The notes under the pieces: model-generated
The model's database searches: none
What the model was told of the DNA's origin: nothing
The model's input: the letters and a program-made list of their open reading frames with translations, nothing else
Origin: Deltaproteobacteria bacterium
Lineage (GTDB): Bacteria > Myxococcota_A > UBA9042 > PHBI01
Direction of reading: 5' to 3'
DNA: 64,000 bases
Assembly (NCBI GenBank): GCA_020632715.1
Contig: JACKFA010000003.1
Coordinates: forward strand, 1-64,000
Shown: positions 36,266-46,386 of the stretch, piece after piece
Layout: every line of letters starts with the position of its first letter
Numbering within the stretch: position 1 is the first letter of the stretch
Translations under genes and position numbers: made by a program

Positions 36266-37034
36266 CCGCGCAGCTCCCGCTGTAGTAGAGGGTGCCGACG
36301 TCGACGCGGTCCGCGTCGGGGAGGTAGAGCCCCCAGACCGTGTAGCGCCGCCCCGGCTGGAGCGGGAAGCAGCTGTAGCCGCAGTTCGTGCCGGCGCACG
36401 CGACGGTCTCGGTGCGGATGGGGAGGAGCGTGTGGGCTGCGTTGACCGGATCATAGAGGTCGATGGTGTAGGCGCCGGAGCAGCTCTGGCAACACGCATT
36501 GTCCGGCGTGCACTTCCGGTCGTCGCAGACGACGCTCGCCGCGACCACGCCGTGCACCTTCACGGGGGTGGCGCCGAGGCTCGGGAGCACCCGCGGATCG
36601 ACCTCGCCGGTGGGCGTGCAGTTCGCCATCTCCTCGGGGATCGCGAGGTCGCCGAGGCGGCACACGCCGCCTTCCTCGGACGGCACCGGGTGGAGGCGCG
36701 ACTTCACGCACGTGTAGCCGCCCGGGCAGGGGTTGCCGCGCGAGCAGTCGGTCGTGAAGGTCTCGCACTGGTCGGGGGCGTCGACGGGATCGCAGCAGAG
36801 GTCTGCGCGGATCCCCTGCGCGCAGCTCCAGACGGAGCCGCTACAGACCGCCATCCCGGCGTCGAGCGCCTGCGCGCAGCTCGAGAGGCACTGCGGCGCC
36901 TCGCCGTCGCACTTGTTCTCCCAGGTGCGGGTCTTCTGCGAGTCGAGGAAGTCCGGGTGGTCCACGCAGTCGACGCCGAGCCCCGCGGTGGTGGTCGCGA
37001 GGAGGAGCATCGACCATGGTGAACGTCGCCTCAC
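36261..37034 (-). CDS. Cys-rich exported protein
   Basis: A 257-residue protein of unknown function. A short hydrophobic leader (SMLLLATTTAGLG) suggests export. About 24 cysteines in patterns such as CSSCAQAL, LCCDPVD, NACCQSC and TNCGYSC imply many disulphides, so it probably acts outside the cytoplasm. The start is GTG at 37034, or ATG at 37010. It directly precedes the HEAT-repeat lipoprotein with an overlap, suggesting a two-gene envelope unit. The last residues (GLYLPDADRVDVGTLYYSG) look like a folded beta segment. Confidence 0.8.
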   Translation of the reverse strand: MRRRSPWSMLLLATTTAGLGVDCVDHPDFLDSQKTRTWENKCDGEAPQCLSSCAQALDAGMAVCSGSVWSCAQGIRADLCCDPVDAPDQCETFTTDCSRGNPCPGGYTCVKSRLHPVPSEEGGVCRLGDLAIPEEMANCTPTGEVDPRVLPSLGATPVKVHGVVAASVVCDDRKCTPDNACCQSCSGAYTIDLYDPVNAAHTLLPIRTETVACAGTNCGYSCFPLQPGRRYTVWGLYLPDADRVDVGTLYYSGSCAD

Positions 37035-37237
37035 ACGATCACTCTACGCAAGCGCCGCGCCGCCGGATAAACCGGGGGCCGGATTTCGCCGATTCGAACC
37101 GGCCCGCGCCGGGCCCGCGGCCGCCCGGGAGGCGGCGTCGCCACCGCGCCCGCGGTGGGTGGGGCGCGCCCGGGACGCCGTCTCCCGCTGGGGCATTCTG
37201 GGCCGTATCCGGCTACGCGTGGTCGGTGGCGCCGCGA

Positions 37238-37255
37238 TCGGGCGGCGTCGCCCGA
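37238..37255 (-). terminator. Possible terminator of the TetR gene
   Basis: A 7-bp GC hairpin with a 4-base loop lies 9 bases downstream of the regulator stop at 37264 on the minus strand. No T run follows. The rest of the 229-base gap (37035-37263) shows nothing recognisable. Confidence 0.35.
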
Positions 37256-37263
37256 CTCATCGA

Positions 37264-37953
37264 TCAGACGATGCCCTCCATGACCATCCGGACGAGGCTC
37301 GCCACGGCCTCCGCCTCGTTGTCGAACGCCTGATCGCGGAGGTGCGCGAGCAGGAGCCGCTCGACCGCGCCGATGACGGCGAGCGCGCTCACCATGGGCG
37401 GGATCTTCTTCAGGAGGCCGTGCTCGTGGGCGCGGGTCGTGAGCGCGACCGTGTGCTCGGTGAGCTTCTGCTCGAAGTCCGCGAGCGGCGCGCGCGCGTC
37501 GCCTCCCGGGGCGCGCGCCTCCTGGAGGTAGAGGCGCACGACGTCCGGGTGGGTCCGGTAGGCCTCGAGGAGCCGCATCGCGAGCTTCAGGTAGGCCGCG
37601 TTGAGCGCGGTCACCTCGCGCGCGGCGTCGGTCTCGCGATCGCACGCCTGCATCGCGGCGAAGACGTCGTCCCGCACCGGCGCGAGGATCGCGTCGACCA
37701 GATCGCGCTTGTCCTCGACGTAACGGTAGAAGTTCCCCTTCGCGGTGCCGGCCTTCTTCGCGATGTCGTCGACGGTGACGCTGTCGATCCCGCGCTCGAG
37801 GAAGAGCGCGAGCCCGGCGTCGATGAGCGCGCGCGTGCGCTCCTGGCGGTTGCGATCGCGCTTCCCGCCGACCGGCCCGGGGCGCTGCGCGGGCGCTTTC
37901 CGGGCGGGTCTCGCGCGGGTTCTTCGCGCGACTGGTTTCTCGGTGCTCGACAT
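37264..37953 (-). CDS. TetR-family transcriptional regulator
   Basis: A 229-residue repressor-type regulator. A basic, Pro/Arg-rich tail (residues 1-35) precedes the TetR helix-turn-helix (ALIDAGLALFLERG ... VTVDDIAKKAGTAKGNFYRYV, about 42-85). A helical ligand/dimer domain follows. It is divergent from the fatty-acid-hydroxylase-like gene, with only 62 bases between starts, and an inverted repeat at 37975-37988 could be its operator. Control of that lipid-modifying gene, and of itself, is the natural prediction. Confidence 0.92.
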   Translation of the reverse strand: MSSTEKPVARRTRARPARKAPAQRPGPVGGKRDRNRQERTRALIDAGLALFLERGIDSVTVDDIAKKAGTAKGNFYRYVEDKRDLVDAILAPVRDDVFAAMQACDRETDAAREVTALNAAYLKLAMRLLEAYRTHPDVVRLYLQEARAPGGDARAPLADFEQKLTEHTVALTTRAHEHGLLKKIPPMVSALAVIGAVERLLLAHLRDQAFDNEAEAVASLVRMVMEGIV

Positions 37954-37974
37954 GGTGGGCGTCGTCCGTTAATG

Positions 37975-37988
37975 TGACTTCGAGGTCA
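37975..37988. promoter_or_regulatory. Candidate TetR operator
   Basis: Imperfect palindrome TGAC-N6-GTCA in the 62-base gap between the divergent regulator (37953) and hydroxylase-like gene (38016). The location fits a TetR site; the arms are short, so this is tentative. Confidence 0.3.
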
Positions 37989-38015
37989 TGCTTTCTGGTT
38001 CATGGGAGTGTTCAG

Positions 38016-38636
38016 ATGATCGGGATCCCCATCGCGCTCGCCGCCGGCAACATCACCGAGTGGGTCATCCACAAGCACGTCCTGCACGGCAAGGGCAAGA
38101 AGAAGGGGACCTTCTGGAGCTTCCACTGGCACGAGCACCATCGCAACGCGCGCCAGAACGAGCACTACGATCCGTGCTACCAGCGCCCGCTGACGGGGTG
38201 GAACGCCCAGACCAAGGAGGCCGTGGGCCTCGTCGGGATGGCCGTCGCGTACGCCCCGCTCTTCCCGATCGCTCCGTTCTTCACGGCGACGGCCTGGTAC
38301 TGCATGGCACGGTACTATCGCGTCCACAAGCGCGCACATCAGGACCCCGCCTGGGCGCGCGAGCACCTGCCGTGGCACTACGACCACCACATGGGGCCGA
38401 ACCAGGACGCGAACTGGTGCGTGACCCACCCGTGGTTCGACGAGATCATGGGGACGCGCGTCCCGTACATCGGCACCGAGCGGGAGCGGCAGGATCTCGA
38501 GCGCCAGGCCGCCCGCGCCGAGCGGAAGCGCGCCCGCGTCGAGGCGGCGGCCGAAGCGGCGGCGGAGCCGACCCCGGCCAAGCCTGCACCGAAGCGTGGC
38601 GCGAGGGCGCGGACCTCGGTGGCGACGGCGTCCTGA
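38016..38636 (+). CDS. Fatty-acid-hydroxylase-superfamily membrane protein
   Basis: A 206-residue protein with the His-box pattern of di-iron membrane hydroxylases/desaturases: HKHVLHG, HWHEHHRN, VHKRAH and HYDHHMG. Hydrophobic helices lie near residues 2-20 and 75-105. The last about 40 residues are an Ala/Lys/Glu-rich tail. Such enzymes insert hydroxyl groups or double bonds into lipids or sterols; the substrate is unknown. The ATG at 38016 is used because GGGAGTG precedes it; a GTG at 37974 is also in frame but would cover the presumed operator. It is probably repressed by the divergent TetR protein. Confidence 0.88.
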   Translation: MIGIPIALAAGNITEWVIHKHVLHGKGKKKGTFWSFHWHEHHRNARQNEHYDPCYQRPLTGWNAQTKEAVGLVGMAVAYAPLFPIAPFFTATAWYCMARYYRVHKRAHQDPAWAREHLPWHYDHHMGPNQDANWCVTHPWFDEIMGTRVPYIGTERERQDLERQAARAERKRARVEAAAEAAAEPTPAKPAPKRGARARTSVATAS

Positions 38637-38637
38637 G

Positions 38638-38661
38638 CGCGCGCGGCGCCGGCGGCGCGCG
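38638..38661. terminator. Bidirectional hairpin between convergent genes
   Basis: A 7-bp CGCGCGC/GCGCGCG stem (38638-38644 with 38655-38661) exactly fills the 25-base gap between the stops at 38636 and 38662. No T run on either side. Confidence 0.45.
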
Positions 38662-39507
<846 letters not shown>

Positions 39508-39691
39508 GGCTTCCCGGCTCGCTCGTGTAAGGGGACGCCTACATATCACGTCCGTTCTCTCGCGCCATCCCGACGGCGGGCGGCTCGCCGGGGCTCCCCG
39601 CGCGGCCCGATTGGTGCGATGATCGCGCCCGTCCCCGGAACCCGCTGGAGTCCCCCCGCTGCTGCGAAACCGCGCCATCTACGTCGTCCCC

Positions 39692-39970
39692 GTGGCCCTC
39701 GCGCTGCCGCTCCTGTGGTTCGTCGCCACGACGGACCTCGGCGACCGCCCGGCGCTCGTGCTCGTCCTCGTCGGCGCGCTCGCCACCTGGGGCTGGCTCG
39801 TGCAGGTCGCCTTCCGCTCGCACCGCGCCGGCCGCTTCCTGCCGAACCGCTGCGAGACCTGCGAGAAGCCCATGCGCTTCCTGAAACCCGGCACGCTCAA
39901 GGCGCCCGGCGGGCAGGGCACGCCGCCCGCCTACAAGTGGTGCTGCACGCGCTGCGGGCGCCTCGCCTGA
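39692..39970 (+). CDS. Small membrane protein with zinc ribbon
   Basis: A 92-residue unrecognised protein. Two N-terminal hydrophobic helices (ALPLLWFVATT; ALVLVLVGALATWGWLVQVAF) are followed by a basic turn and two Cys pairs (CETC and CCTRC) about 30 residues apart that could hold zinc. The GTG at 39692 is the first usual start after an in-frame stop, but hydrophobic sequence begins a few codons earlier (AIYVVPVAL), so a CTG start near 39660 is possible. It is a stand-alone gene between the divergent SDR and the E1-like gene. Confidence 0.65.
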   Translation: MALALPLLWFVATTDLGDRPALVLVLVGALATWGWLVQVAFRSHRAGRFLPNRCETCEKPMRFLKPGTLKAPGGQGTPPAYKWCCTRCGRLA

Positions 39971-40074
39971 CGGCGCCGCCCTTCGGCGTCGCCCCGCCGG
40001 GTCCGTTGTGCTAAACCCCGGCCGCCGCGCGCCCGCTTTTGGCGCCGCGCTCTCGGACACCAGGGAGGCCCGTC

Positions 40075-42564
40075 TTGGCCGCACGCGGAGCGAGCACGAC
40101 GATGCCGCCGACCCCGGACGCGCTCGCGCGCCTCCAGGTCGCGCGCGATCACGTCGCCAAGGGCGCCCTCTCGATGATCGACTGGGCGAACCACAAGCCG
40201 GACAACCGCGGCGTGAAGCCGAAGGTCGGCGGGCACCAGGCCTCGTCGATGTCGTCGGTCGATCTGCTCGCCGCGCTCTACCTCCACGCGCTCCGCCCCG
40301 GCGATCGCGTCGCCGTGAAGCCGCACGCCGCCCCCGTGCTCTACTCGCTCGCCCACCTGATGGGGCTCCTCCCGCGCGAGCAGATGCTGCGCCTCCGCGA
40401 GCTCCACGGCCCGCAGCCCTACCCGACGAAGCTCAAGAGCCCGGGCTTCGTGGACTACACGACGTCGAGCGAGGGGCTCGGGGTCGCCGCGACCATCTAC
40501 GACGCCTACGGCGCCATCCACCAGAGCCGCGCCCTCCACGGCGGCGACGTCGGCGCCCCCGAGATCGGCGCCACCTTCTGGGCCCACTGCGGCGACGGCG
40601 AGCTCACCGAGGGGCAGATCGACGAGAGCCTCTACGACGCCGGCCGCTGGCGCCTCGACAACCTCGTCTGGATCGTCGACCTCAACCGCCAGAGCCTCGA
40701 CCGCGTCATGGACGACTCCGGGCGCCTCGAGGACTGGGTCGCCGCCAAGTTCCGCGGGCAGGGCTGGGAGGTGCGCTCGCTCCGCTGGGGCGCCCGCGCC
40801 GTCGAGCTCTTCGCGCGCCCCGGCGGCCGCGCCCTCCGCGCCGTCCTCGAGCGCATGAGCGACGCCGACCTGCACCCGCTCCTCATCGTCGACGGGGCCA
40901 CCGCGCGCCGCATGCTGCTCGGCCAGCTCACCGGCGCCGACCCCGCCGTGAAGCCCCTCATCGAGCGCCACCAGGCCCTCGCGAGCAACGACGAGCGCGC
41001 CCTCATCGCGCTCGCGCTCCGCGGCCTCGACGACGAGGCGCTCGCGCGCGGGCTCCGCCACCTCGGCGGTCACGATCTGCACGCGCTCGCCACGGCCTTC
41101 GGCGACGCGCGCCTCGCCGAGGGTCCCGTCTGCCTCATCGCGCACACCGTGAAGGGCTACGAGACATCGGCCGCCGCGCACCCCGAGAACCACGGCGCCG
41201 TGCTCGACGCGGCCGAGGTCGCCGCGTGGGGCGTCGACCGCGGGCTCCCCGAGGGCGAGCCGTTCCCGGTGCCGCCCGAGGGAAGCGGCGCCGCCGCGCT
41301 CTTCGCCGAGCGGGCGCGCGCGCTCTTCACCGATCTCGACCACGCCTGGGCCGAGGCGCCCGTCGACGCCCGCGCCGCCGTCGCCGAGGTGCCGCTCCGC
41401 GCGCGCCAGGTCGCGTCGACCGGCGAGGCCTTCCAGAGCCTGAACCTCGCGCTCCTCCGTACTCACGCCGCGCCGTACCTGCAGTTCGGCGCGCCCGACG
41501 TCGGCCAGACGACCCACCTCGGGCCGGTGATCAAGCAGACGGGCGTCTTCGCGCCGCGCGACCTGCCCGACACCTGGGCGTGGCTCCGCGAGGGGCGACA
41601 GCTCGCCTTCGACTGGCGCCCGAGCGCGACCGGGCAGTTCCACGCCTTCGGGATCGCCGAGGGCAACGCGATGATCTGGGCGTACGCCTTCGGGCGGCGG
41701 CGGAAGCGGCTCGAGGGACGCGTCCCGCTGCTCCCGGTCGTGACCGTCTACGACAAATTCTTCGAGCGCGGGCTGAACCAGCTGGACTACGCGGTCTACT
41801 CGGGCGCGCGCTTCGTGGCGGTGGGCGTCCCGTCGGGGACGGGGCTCTCGCGCGAGACGGCGACGCACCAGAGCCTGTCGACGCCGCGCATGGTCATGGA
41901 CATGCCCGGGATCCTCGCCTACGAGCCGGCGTTCGGCGCGGACGTCCACGCCATCTACCTCCACGCCCTCGCGCAGCTCTGGGACGACGACGGCGAGGCC
42001 GTCTACCTGCGCCTCACGACCCAGCCGCTCGAGCAGCCGGCGACGCTCCCCGACGACCACGCCGAGCGCGCCGTGCGCGGCGCCTACTGGCTCATCGGCG
42101 AGGACGACCGCGCCCCGGGCCCGGGCGGGGAGCGCGTGCTGTTCGTGGCGGCCGGGCGCAAGCTCCGCGAGGTGCGCCTCGCGGCGGCGCGGCTCGCCTC
42201 CGAGCACGGCGTCGGGAGCCGGATCCTGAACGTCACGAGCTACGAGGCGCTCTGGCGCGACTGGGACGCCTTCCGCGAGGACGACGCCGCCTGGGGCGAC
42301 CCCGAGCGCAGCTACTACCTCCACGACCTCTTCGCGGACGCGGAGCTCAACGCGCCGCTCCTCATCGTGGGCGACCACGTCGCGAGCGTCTGCGAGTGGC
42401 TCCCGGGAGCGCTCCAGCGCCTCCGCGGGCACCGCTTCCTCGGGCCGCGCGGGAACGGGGAGGCCGGGAGCCTCGACGACGTCGACGCGCTCCACGGCAT
42501 GGGCGTCGACGACATCGTGCGGAAGGCCCTCGCCGAGGTGCGCTTCCGCCCGCGGGGAGGGTGA
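40075..42564 (+). CDS. Pyruvate dehydrogenase E1 (homodimeric)/transketolase-like enzyme
   Basis: Thiamine-diphosphate enzyme of 829 residues. The N-terminal domain has GGHQASSMSS and the TPP/Mg motif beginning at GDGELTEGQ (about residue 172) and ending near IVDLN. The middle domain has the glutamate-bearing FGIAEGNAMIWAYAF and a transketolase-like pyrimidine region; a C-terminal regulatory domain follows. It resembles AceE-type and alphaproteobacterial E1-like proteins more than ordinary transketolase (about 660 residues). No lipoyl E2 or E3 gene is adjacent, so the exact reaction is not certain. The TTG at 40075 is chosen because AGGGAGG lies six bases before it; ATG 40102 lacks a ribosome site. 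Confidence 0.85.
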   Translation: MAARGASTTMPPTPDALARLQVARDHVAKGALSMIDWANHKPDNRGVKPKVGGHQASSMSSVDLLAALYLHALRPGDRVAVKPHAAPVLYSLAHLMGLLPREQMLRLRELHGPQPYPTKLKSPGFVDYTTSSEGLGVAATIYDAYGAIHQSRALHGGDVGAPEIGATFWAHCGDGELTEGQIDESLYDAGRWRLDNLVWIVDLNRQSLDRVMDDSGRLEDWVAAKFRGQGWEVRSLRWGARAVELFARPGGRALRAVLERMSDADLHPLLIVDGATARRMLLGQLTGADPAVKPLIERHQALASNDERALIALALRGLDDEALARGLRHLGGHDLHALATAFGDARLAEGPVCLIAHTVKGYETSAAAHPENHGAVLDAAEVAAWGVDRGLPEGEPFPVPPEGSGAAALFAERARALFTDLDHAWAEAPVDARAAVAEVPLRARQVASTGEAFQSLNLALLRTHAAPYLQFGAPDVGQTTHLGPVIKQTGVFAPRDLPDTWAWLREGRQLAFDWRPSATGQFHAFGIAEGNAMIWAYAFGRRRKRLEGRVPLLPVVTVYDKFFERGLNQLDYAVYSGARFVAVGVPSGTGLSRETATHQSLSTPRMVMDMPGILAYEPAFGADVHAIYLHALAQLWDDDGEAVYLRLTTQPLEQPATLPDDHAERAVRGAYWLIGEDDRAPGPGGERVLFVAAGRKLREVRLAAARLASEHGVGSRILNVTSYEALWRDWDAFREDDAAWGDPERSYYLHDLFADAELNAPLLIVGDHVASVCEWLPGALQRLRGHRFLGPRGNGEAGSLDDVDALHGMGVDDIVRKALAEVRFRPRGG

Positions 42565-42567
42565 GGC

Positions 42568-44496
42568 GTGGCTGACAACGTGCTCTCGCTGACCGGCGTC
42601 CACAAGGTCTACGGCCAGCGCGTCATCCTCGACGACGTCACCCTCGGGCTCGACGCGGGCGACAAGGTCGGCCTCATCGGCGACAACGGCGCCGGCAAGT
42701 CGACGCTCCTGAAGATGATCACGGGCGCCGAGGGCAAGGACGGCGGCGTCATCGCCATCCGCGGGGGCGTGAAGGTCGCCTTCCTCGAGCAGCTCCCGGT
42801 CCTCGACCCCGAGAAGACCGCGCGCGCCGTGCTCGCCGAGCCCTTCGCGGAGCTCGCGGCCACCATCGAGCGCTATCAGCACGCGGCCGCCGCCATGGCC
42901 CCCGACGCCGACGCGCTCCTCGACCGCATCGAGCACCTCGGCGGCTGGGACTGGGCGCACAAGGCCGAGCGCGCGGCGAGCGAGGTCGGGCTCACGGACC
43001 TCGAGCAGCCGGTCGCGACGATGAGCGGCGGGCAGCAGAAGCGCGTGGCGCTCGCGCGGCTCATGCTCGAGGAGCCCGATCTCCTCTTGCTCGACGAGCC
43101 CACGAACCACCTCGACGCCGAGACCATCGCGTGGCTCGAGGGGTACCTCGCCCAGAGCCCCGCGACGGTGCTCGTCGTCACCCACGACCGCTACTTCCTC
43201 GAGCGCGTGGTCACGAAGATGGCGGAGCTGCGCGACGGCGACATCAAGGTGTACGCCGGGCGCTACCAGGACTACCTCGCCGCGCGCGCGACCGAGGAGG
43301 AGCTCCAGAAGCGCACGACCCAGCGGCGCTCGCAGATCCTCAAGGCCGAGCTCGACTGGGCGCGGCGCTCGCCGTCGGCGCGCACGACGAAGTCGCGGTC
43401 GCGCCTCGACCGCGCCTACGCGCTCGAGGACGAGGTGCGGGAGCTGAAGGCGAAGGGGCCGACGGTCGACTTCCAGTTCGCCGACGAGACGCCGCGGCTC
43501 GGCAAGACCATCCTCGAGCTCGACGGCGTCGGGAAGCGCTACGACGGGCAGCCCATCGTGTCGGACCTGTCGCTCCTGATGCGGAAGGGCGACCGCCTCG
43601 GGATCCTCGGGCCCAACGGCTCCGGGAAGACCACGCTCCTGCGCATGGTCACGGGGGAGGAGGAGCCCGACACGGGGCGCGTCGTGCGCGGCGGGGCCAC
43701 GCGCATCGCGTACTTCGACCAGCACCGGACGCTGCTCGACCCGAGCGAGACGGTGCGCCGCACGGTGACCCCCGACGGCGGCGACGACGTGTTCTTCGGC
43801 GGGCAGTCGCTCCACGTGGCGTCGTGGCTCGAGCGCTTCGGCTTCCGCACGCAGCATCACGCGATGCGGGTGGCGTCGCTCTCGGGCGGCGAGCGGAACC
43901 GGCTCGCGCTCGCGCGCTTCCTGCTCGAGGAGGCGAACGTGCTGCTCCTCGACGAGCCGACGAACGACCTCGACATCTGGACGATGCACACGCTCGAGGA
44001 GGCGCTCCTCGGGTTCAACGGGTGCGTGATGGTCGTCACGCACGACCGCTACTTCCTCGACCGCGTGGCGACCTCGATCCTCGGCTTCGAGCCGCACCCG
44101 GAGGGCGGGTTCGCGGTGGACGTGGTGGACGGGGACTACACGCACTACCACGACGTGAAGACCGCGGAGCGGGCGGCGCGCGCGGCGAGCGCCAAGGCGA
44201 AGAGCGAGGCGGCGAGGGCGCCCGCGCGGGAGAGCGCGCCGGCGGCGGCGGGCGCGGCCGGGGCGAAGCCGGCGAAGCTCAGCTACCAGGAGAAGCGCGA
44301 GCTCGAGGGGCTCGAGCCGCGCATCGAGGCGCTCGAGACGGAGCTCGGCGAGCTCGACGCGACGCTCTCGGACCCGGGCGTCTGGGCGGACGGGCCGGAG
44401 CGCGGGCTCGCGGCGCAGTCGCGGCGGGACGAGGCGCAGAAGGAGCTCGACGCGCTCTTCCTCCGGTGGGAGGAGCTGAGCGAGCGCGCGGGCTGA
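42568..44496 (+). CDS. ABC-F ATPase, Uup-like
   Basis: A 642-residue soluble protein with two ATP-binding cassettes and no membrane domain. Walker A sites are GDNGAGKST and GPNGSGKTT; signatures are MSGGQQKRVALAR and LSGGERNRLALAR; Walker B strands are LLLLDEPTNHLD and LLLDEPTNDLD. The linker between cassettes has the ARTTKSRSRLDRA helix, and the C-terminal 70 residues form a Glu/Leu/Arg coiled coil as in Uup. ABC-F proteins act on the ribosome, some in antibiotic resistance; this layout suggests the housekeeping Uup type. GTG start, 3 bases after the E1-like gene, so co-transcribed. Confidence 0.93.
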   Translation: MADNVLSLTGVHKVYGQRVILDDVTLGLDAGDKVGLIGDNGAGKSTLLKMITGAEGKDGGVIAIRGGVKVAFLEQLPVLDPEKTARAVLAEPFAELAATIERYQHAAAAMAPDADALLDRIEHLGGWDWAHKAERAASEVGLTDLEQPVATMSGGQQKRVALARLMLEEPDLLLLDEPTNHLDAETIAWLEGYLAQSPATVLVVTHDRYFLERVVTKMAELRDGDIKVYAGRYQDYLAARATEEELQKRTTQRRSQILKAELDWARRSPSARTTKSRSRLDRAYALEDEVRELKAKGPTVDFQFADETPRLGKTILELDGVGKRYDGQPIVSDLSLLMRKGDRLGILGPNGSGKTTLLRMVTGEEEPDTGRVVRGGATRIAYFDQHRTLLDPSETVRRTVTPDGGDDVFFGGQSLHVASWLERFGFRTQHHAMRVASLSGGERNRLALARFLLEEANVLLLDEPTNDLDIWTMHTLEEALLGFNGCVMVVTHDRYFLDRVATSILGFEPHPEGGFAVDVVDGDYTHYHDVKTAERAARAASAKAKSEAARAPARESAPAAAGAAGAKPAKLSYQEKRELEGLEPRIEALETELGELDATLSDPGVWADGPERGLAAQSRRDEAQKELDALFLRWEELSERAG

Positions 44497-44503
44497 GGAG
44501 GGG

Positions 44504-45622
<1,119 letters not shown>

Positions 45623-45787
45623 CGCGGTAGGGTGGGCCCCGACCGGGGGATTGTCCAGCGCAGACGCCGCTGTCGACGAGGCGCCCGCAGGCGCGGTTGC
45701 AACGAGCGGCGGCCTCCGCGAGACTCCGTCGTGACCGGGCACATCGCCGAACACCACGACATCGAACCGCCGACCTCGAGGCCGCGC

Positions 45788-46276
45788 ATGCTGCGACGCA
45801 CCCTCTCCCTGGGCTCTCTCGCCCTCCTCCTCGCCCTCGGGACCGCCGCGTGCGGCGACGACGACGGCGGCACGACGACCACCGACACCGTGAGCACCGC
45901 GGACACGCTGTCGCCGAACGACACGACGACGGCCGACACGGCCGTCGCGGGGCCGTCCTTCGACGCCGCGCACGCCATCTTCGCCGCGAAGTGCTCGCCC
46001 TGCCACACGGGCGGCGGCTCGGGCGGTCACAACATGGGCGCCGCCGACATCGCCGCGGCCTACGCCGACTCGCAGCTCGACGCCGACATCGCCAAGTGCG
46101 ACGGACTCAAGAAGGGCGCCTGCACCATCGTGCGCATCCACGCCGGCGACATGCCGCGCGGCGCCGGCTGCACGGGCGACCCGTCGCAGGACTCCGGGAA
46201 CGCGGCGTGCCTCACCCAGGCCGAGCAGGACACGATCCAGGCGTGGATCGACGGCGGGCTCCAGCCGCCGAACTGA
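45788..46276 (+). CDS. Lipoprotein with cytochrome-c-like CxxCH motif
   Basis: A 162-residue exported lipoprotein. The signal peptide ends in lipobox GTAAC (Cys22), directly followed by GDDDGG and a Thr/Asp-rich tether of about 35 residues. The C-terminal domain has a CSPCH haem-attachment motif near residue 71, after FDAAHAIFAAK, and a late ADMPRGAG-like segment containing a Met that could be the second axial ligand. It ends in the AWIDGGLQPP pattern common in small mono-haem domains. The role is electron transfer or unknown. It shares its N-terminal design with the lipoprotein at 2853 and is divergent from terC. Confidence 0.85.
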   Translation: MLRRTLSLGSLALLLALGTAACGDDDGGTTTTDTVSTADTLSPNDTTTADTAVAGPSFDAAHAIFAAKCSPCHTGGGSGGHNMGAADIAAAYADSQLDADIAKCDGLKKGACTIVRIHAGDMPRGAGCTGDPSQDSGNAACLTQAEQDTIQAWIDGGLQPPN

Positions 46277-46386
46277 CGGACCAGCGCGTGTGCGCTGCAC
46301 CATGAGGATGCCCGGGATCCGCGTTCCGGGCGGCCTTCGTTCGTTGTGCGGTGCACACACGGCGCGGCGTCACGCGCCCGGCGCGG

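Noticed and set aside
46277..46386. Strong terminator between 46276 and 46387
   Set aside because: Only short imperfect inverted repeats with mismatches and no T run were found.
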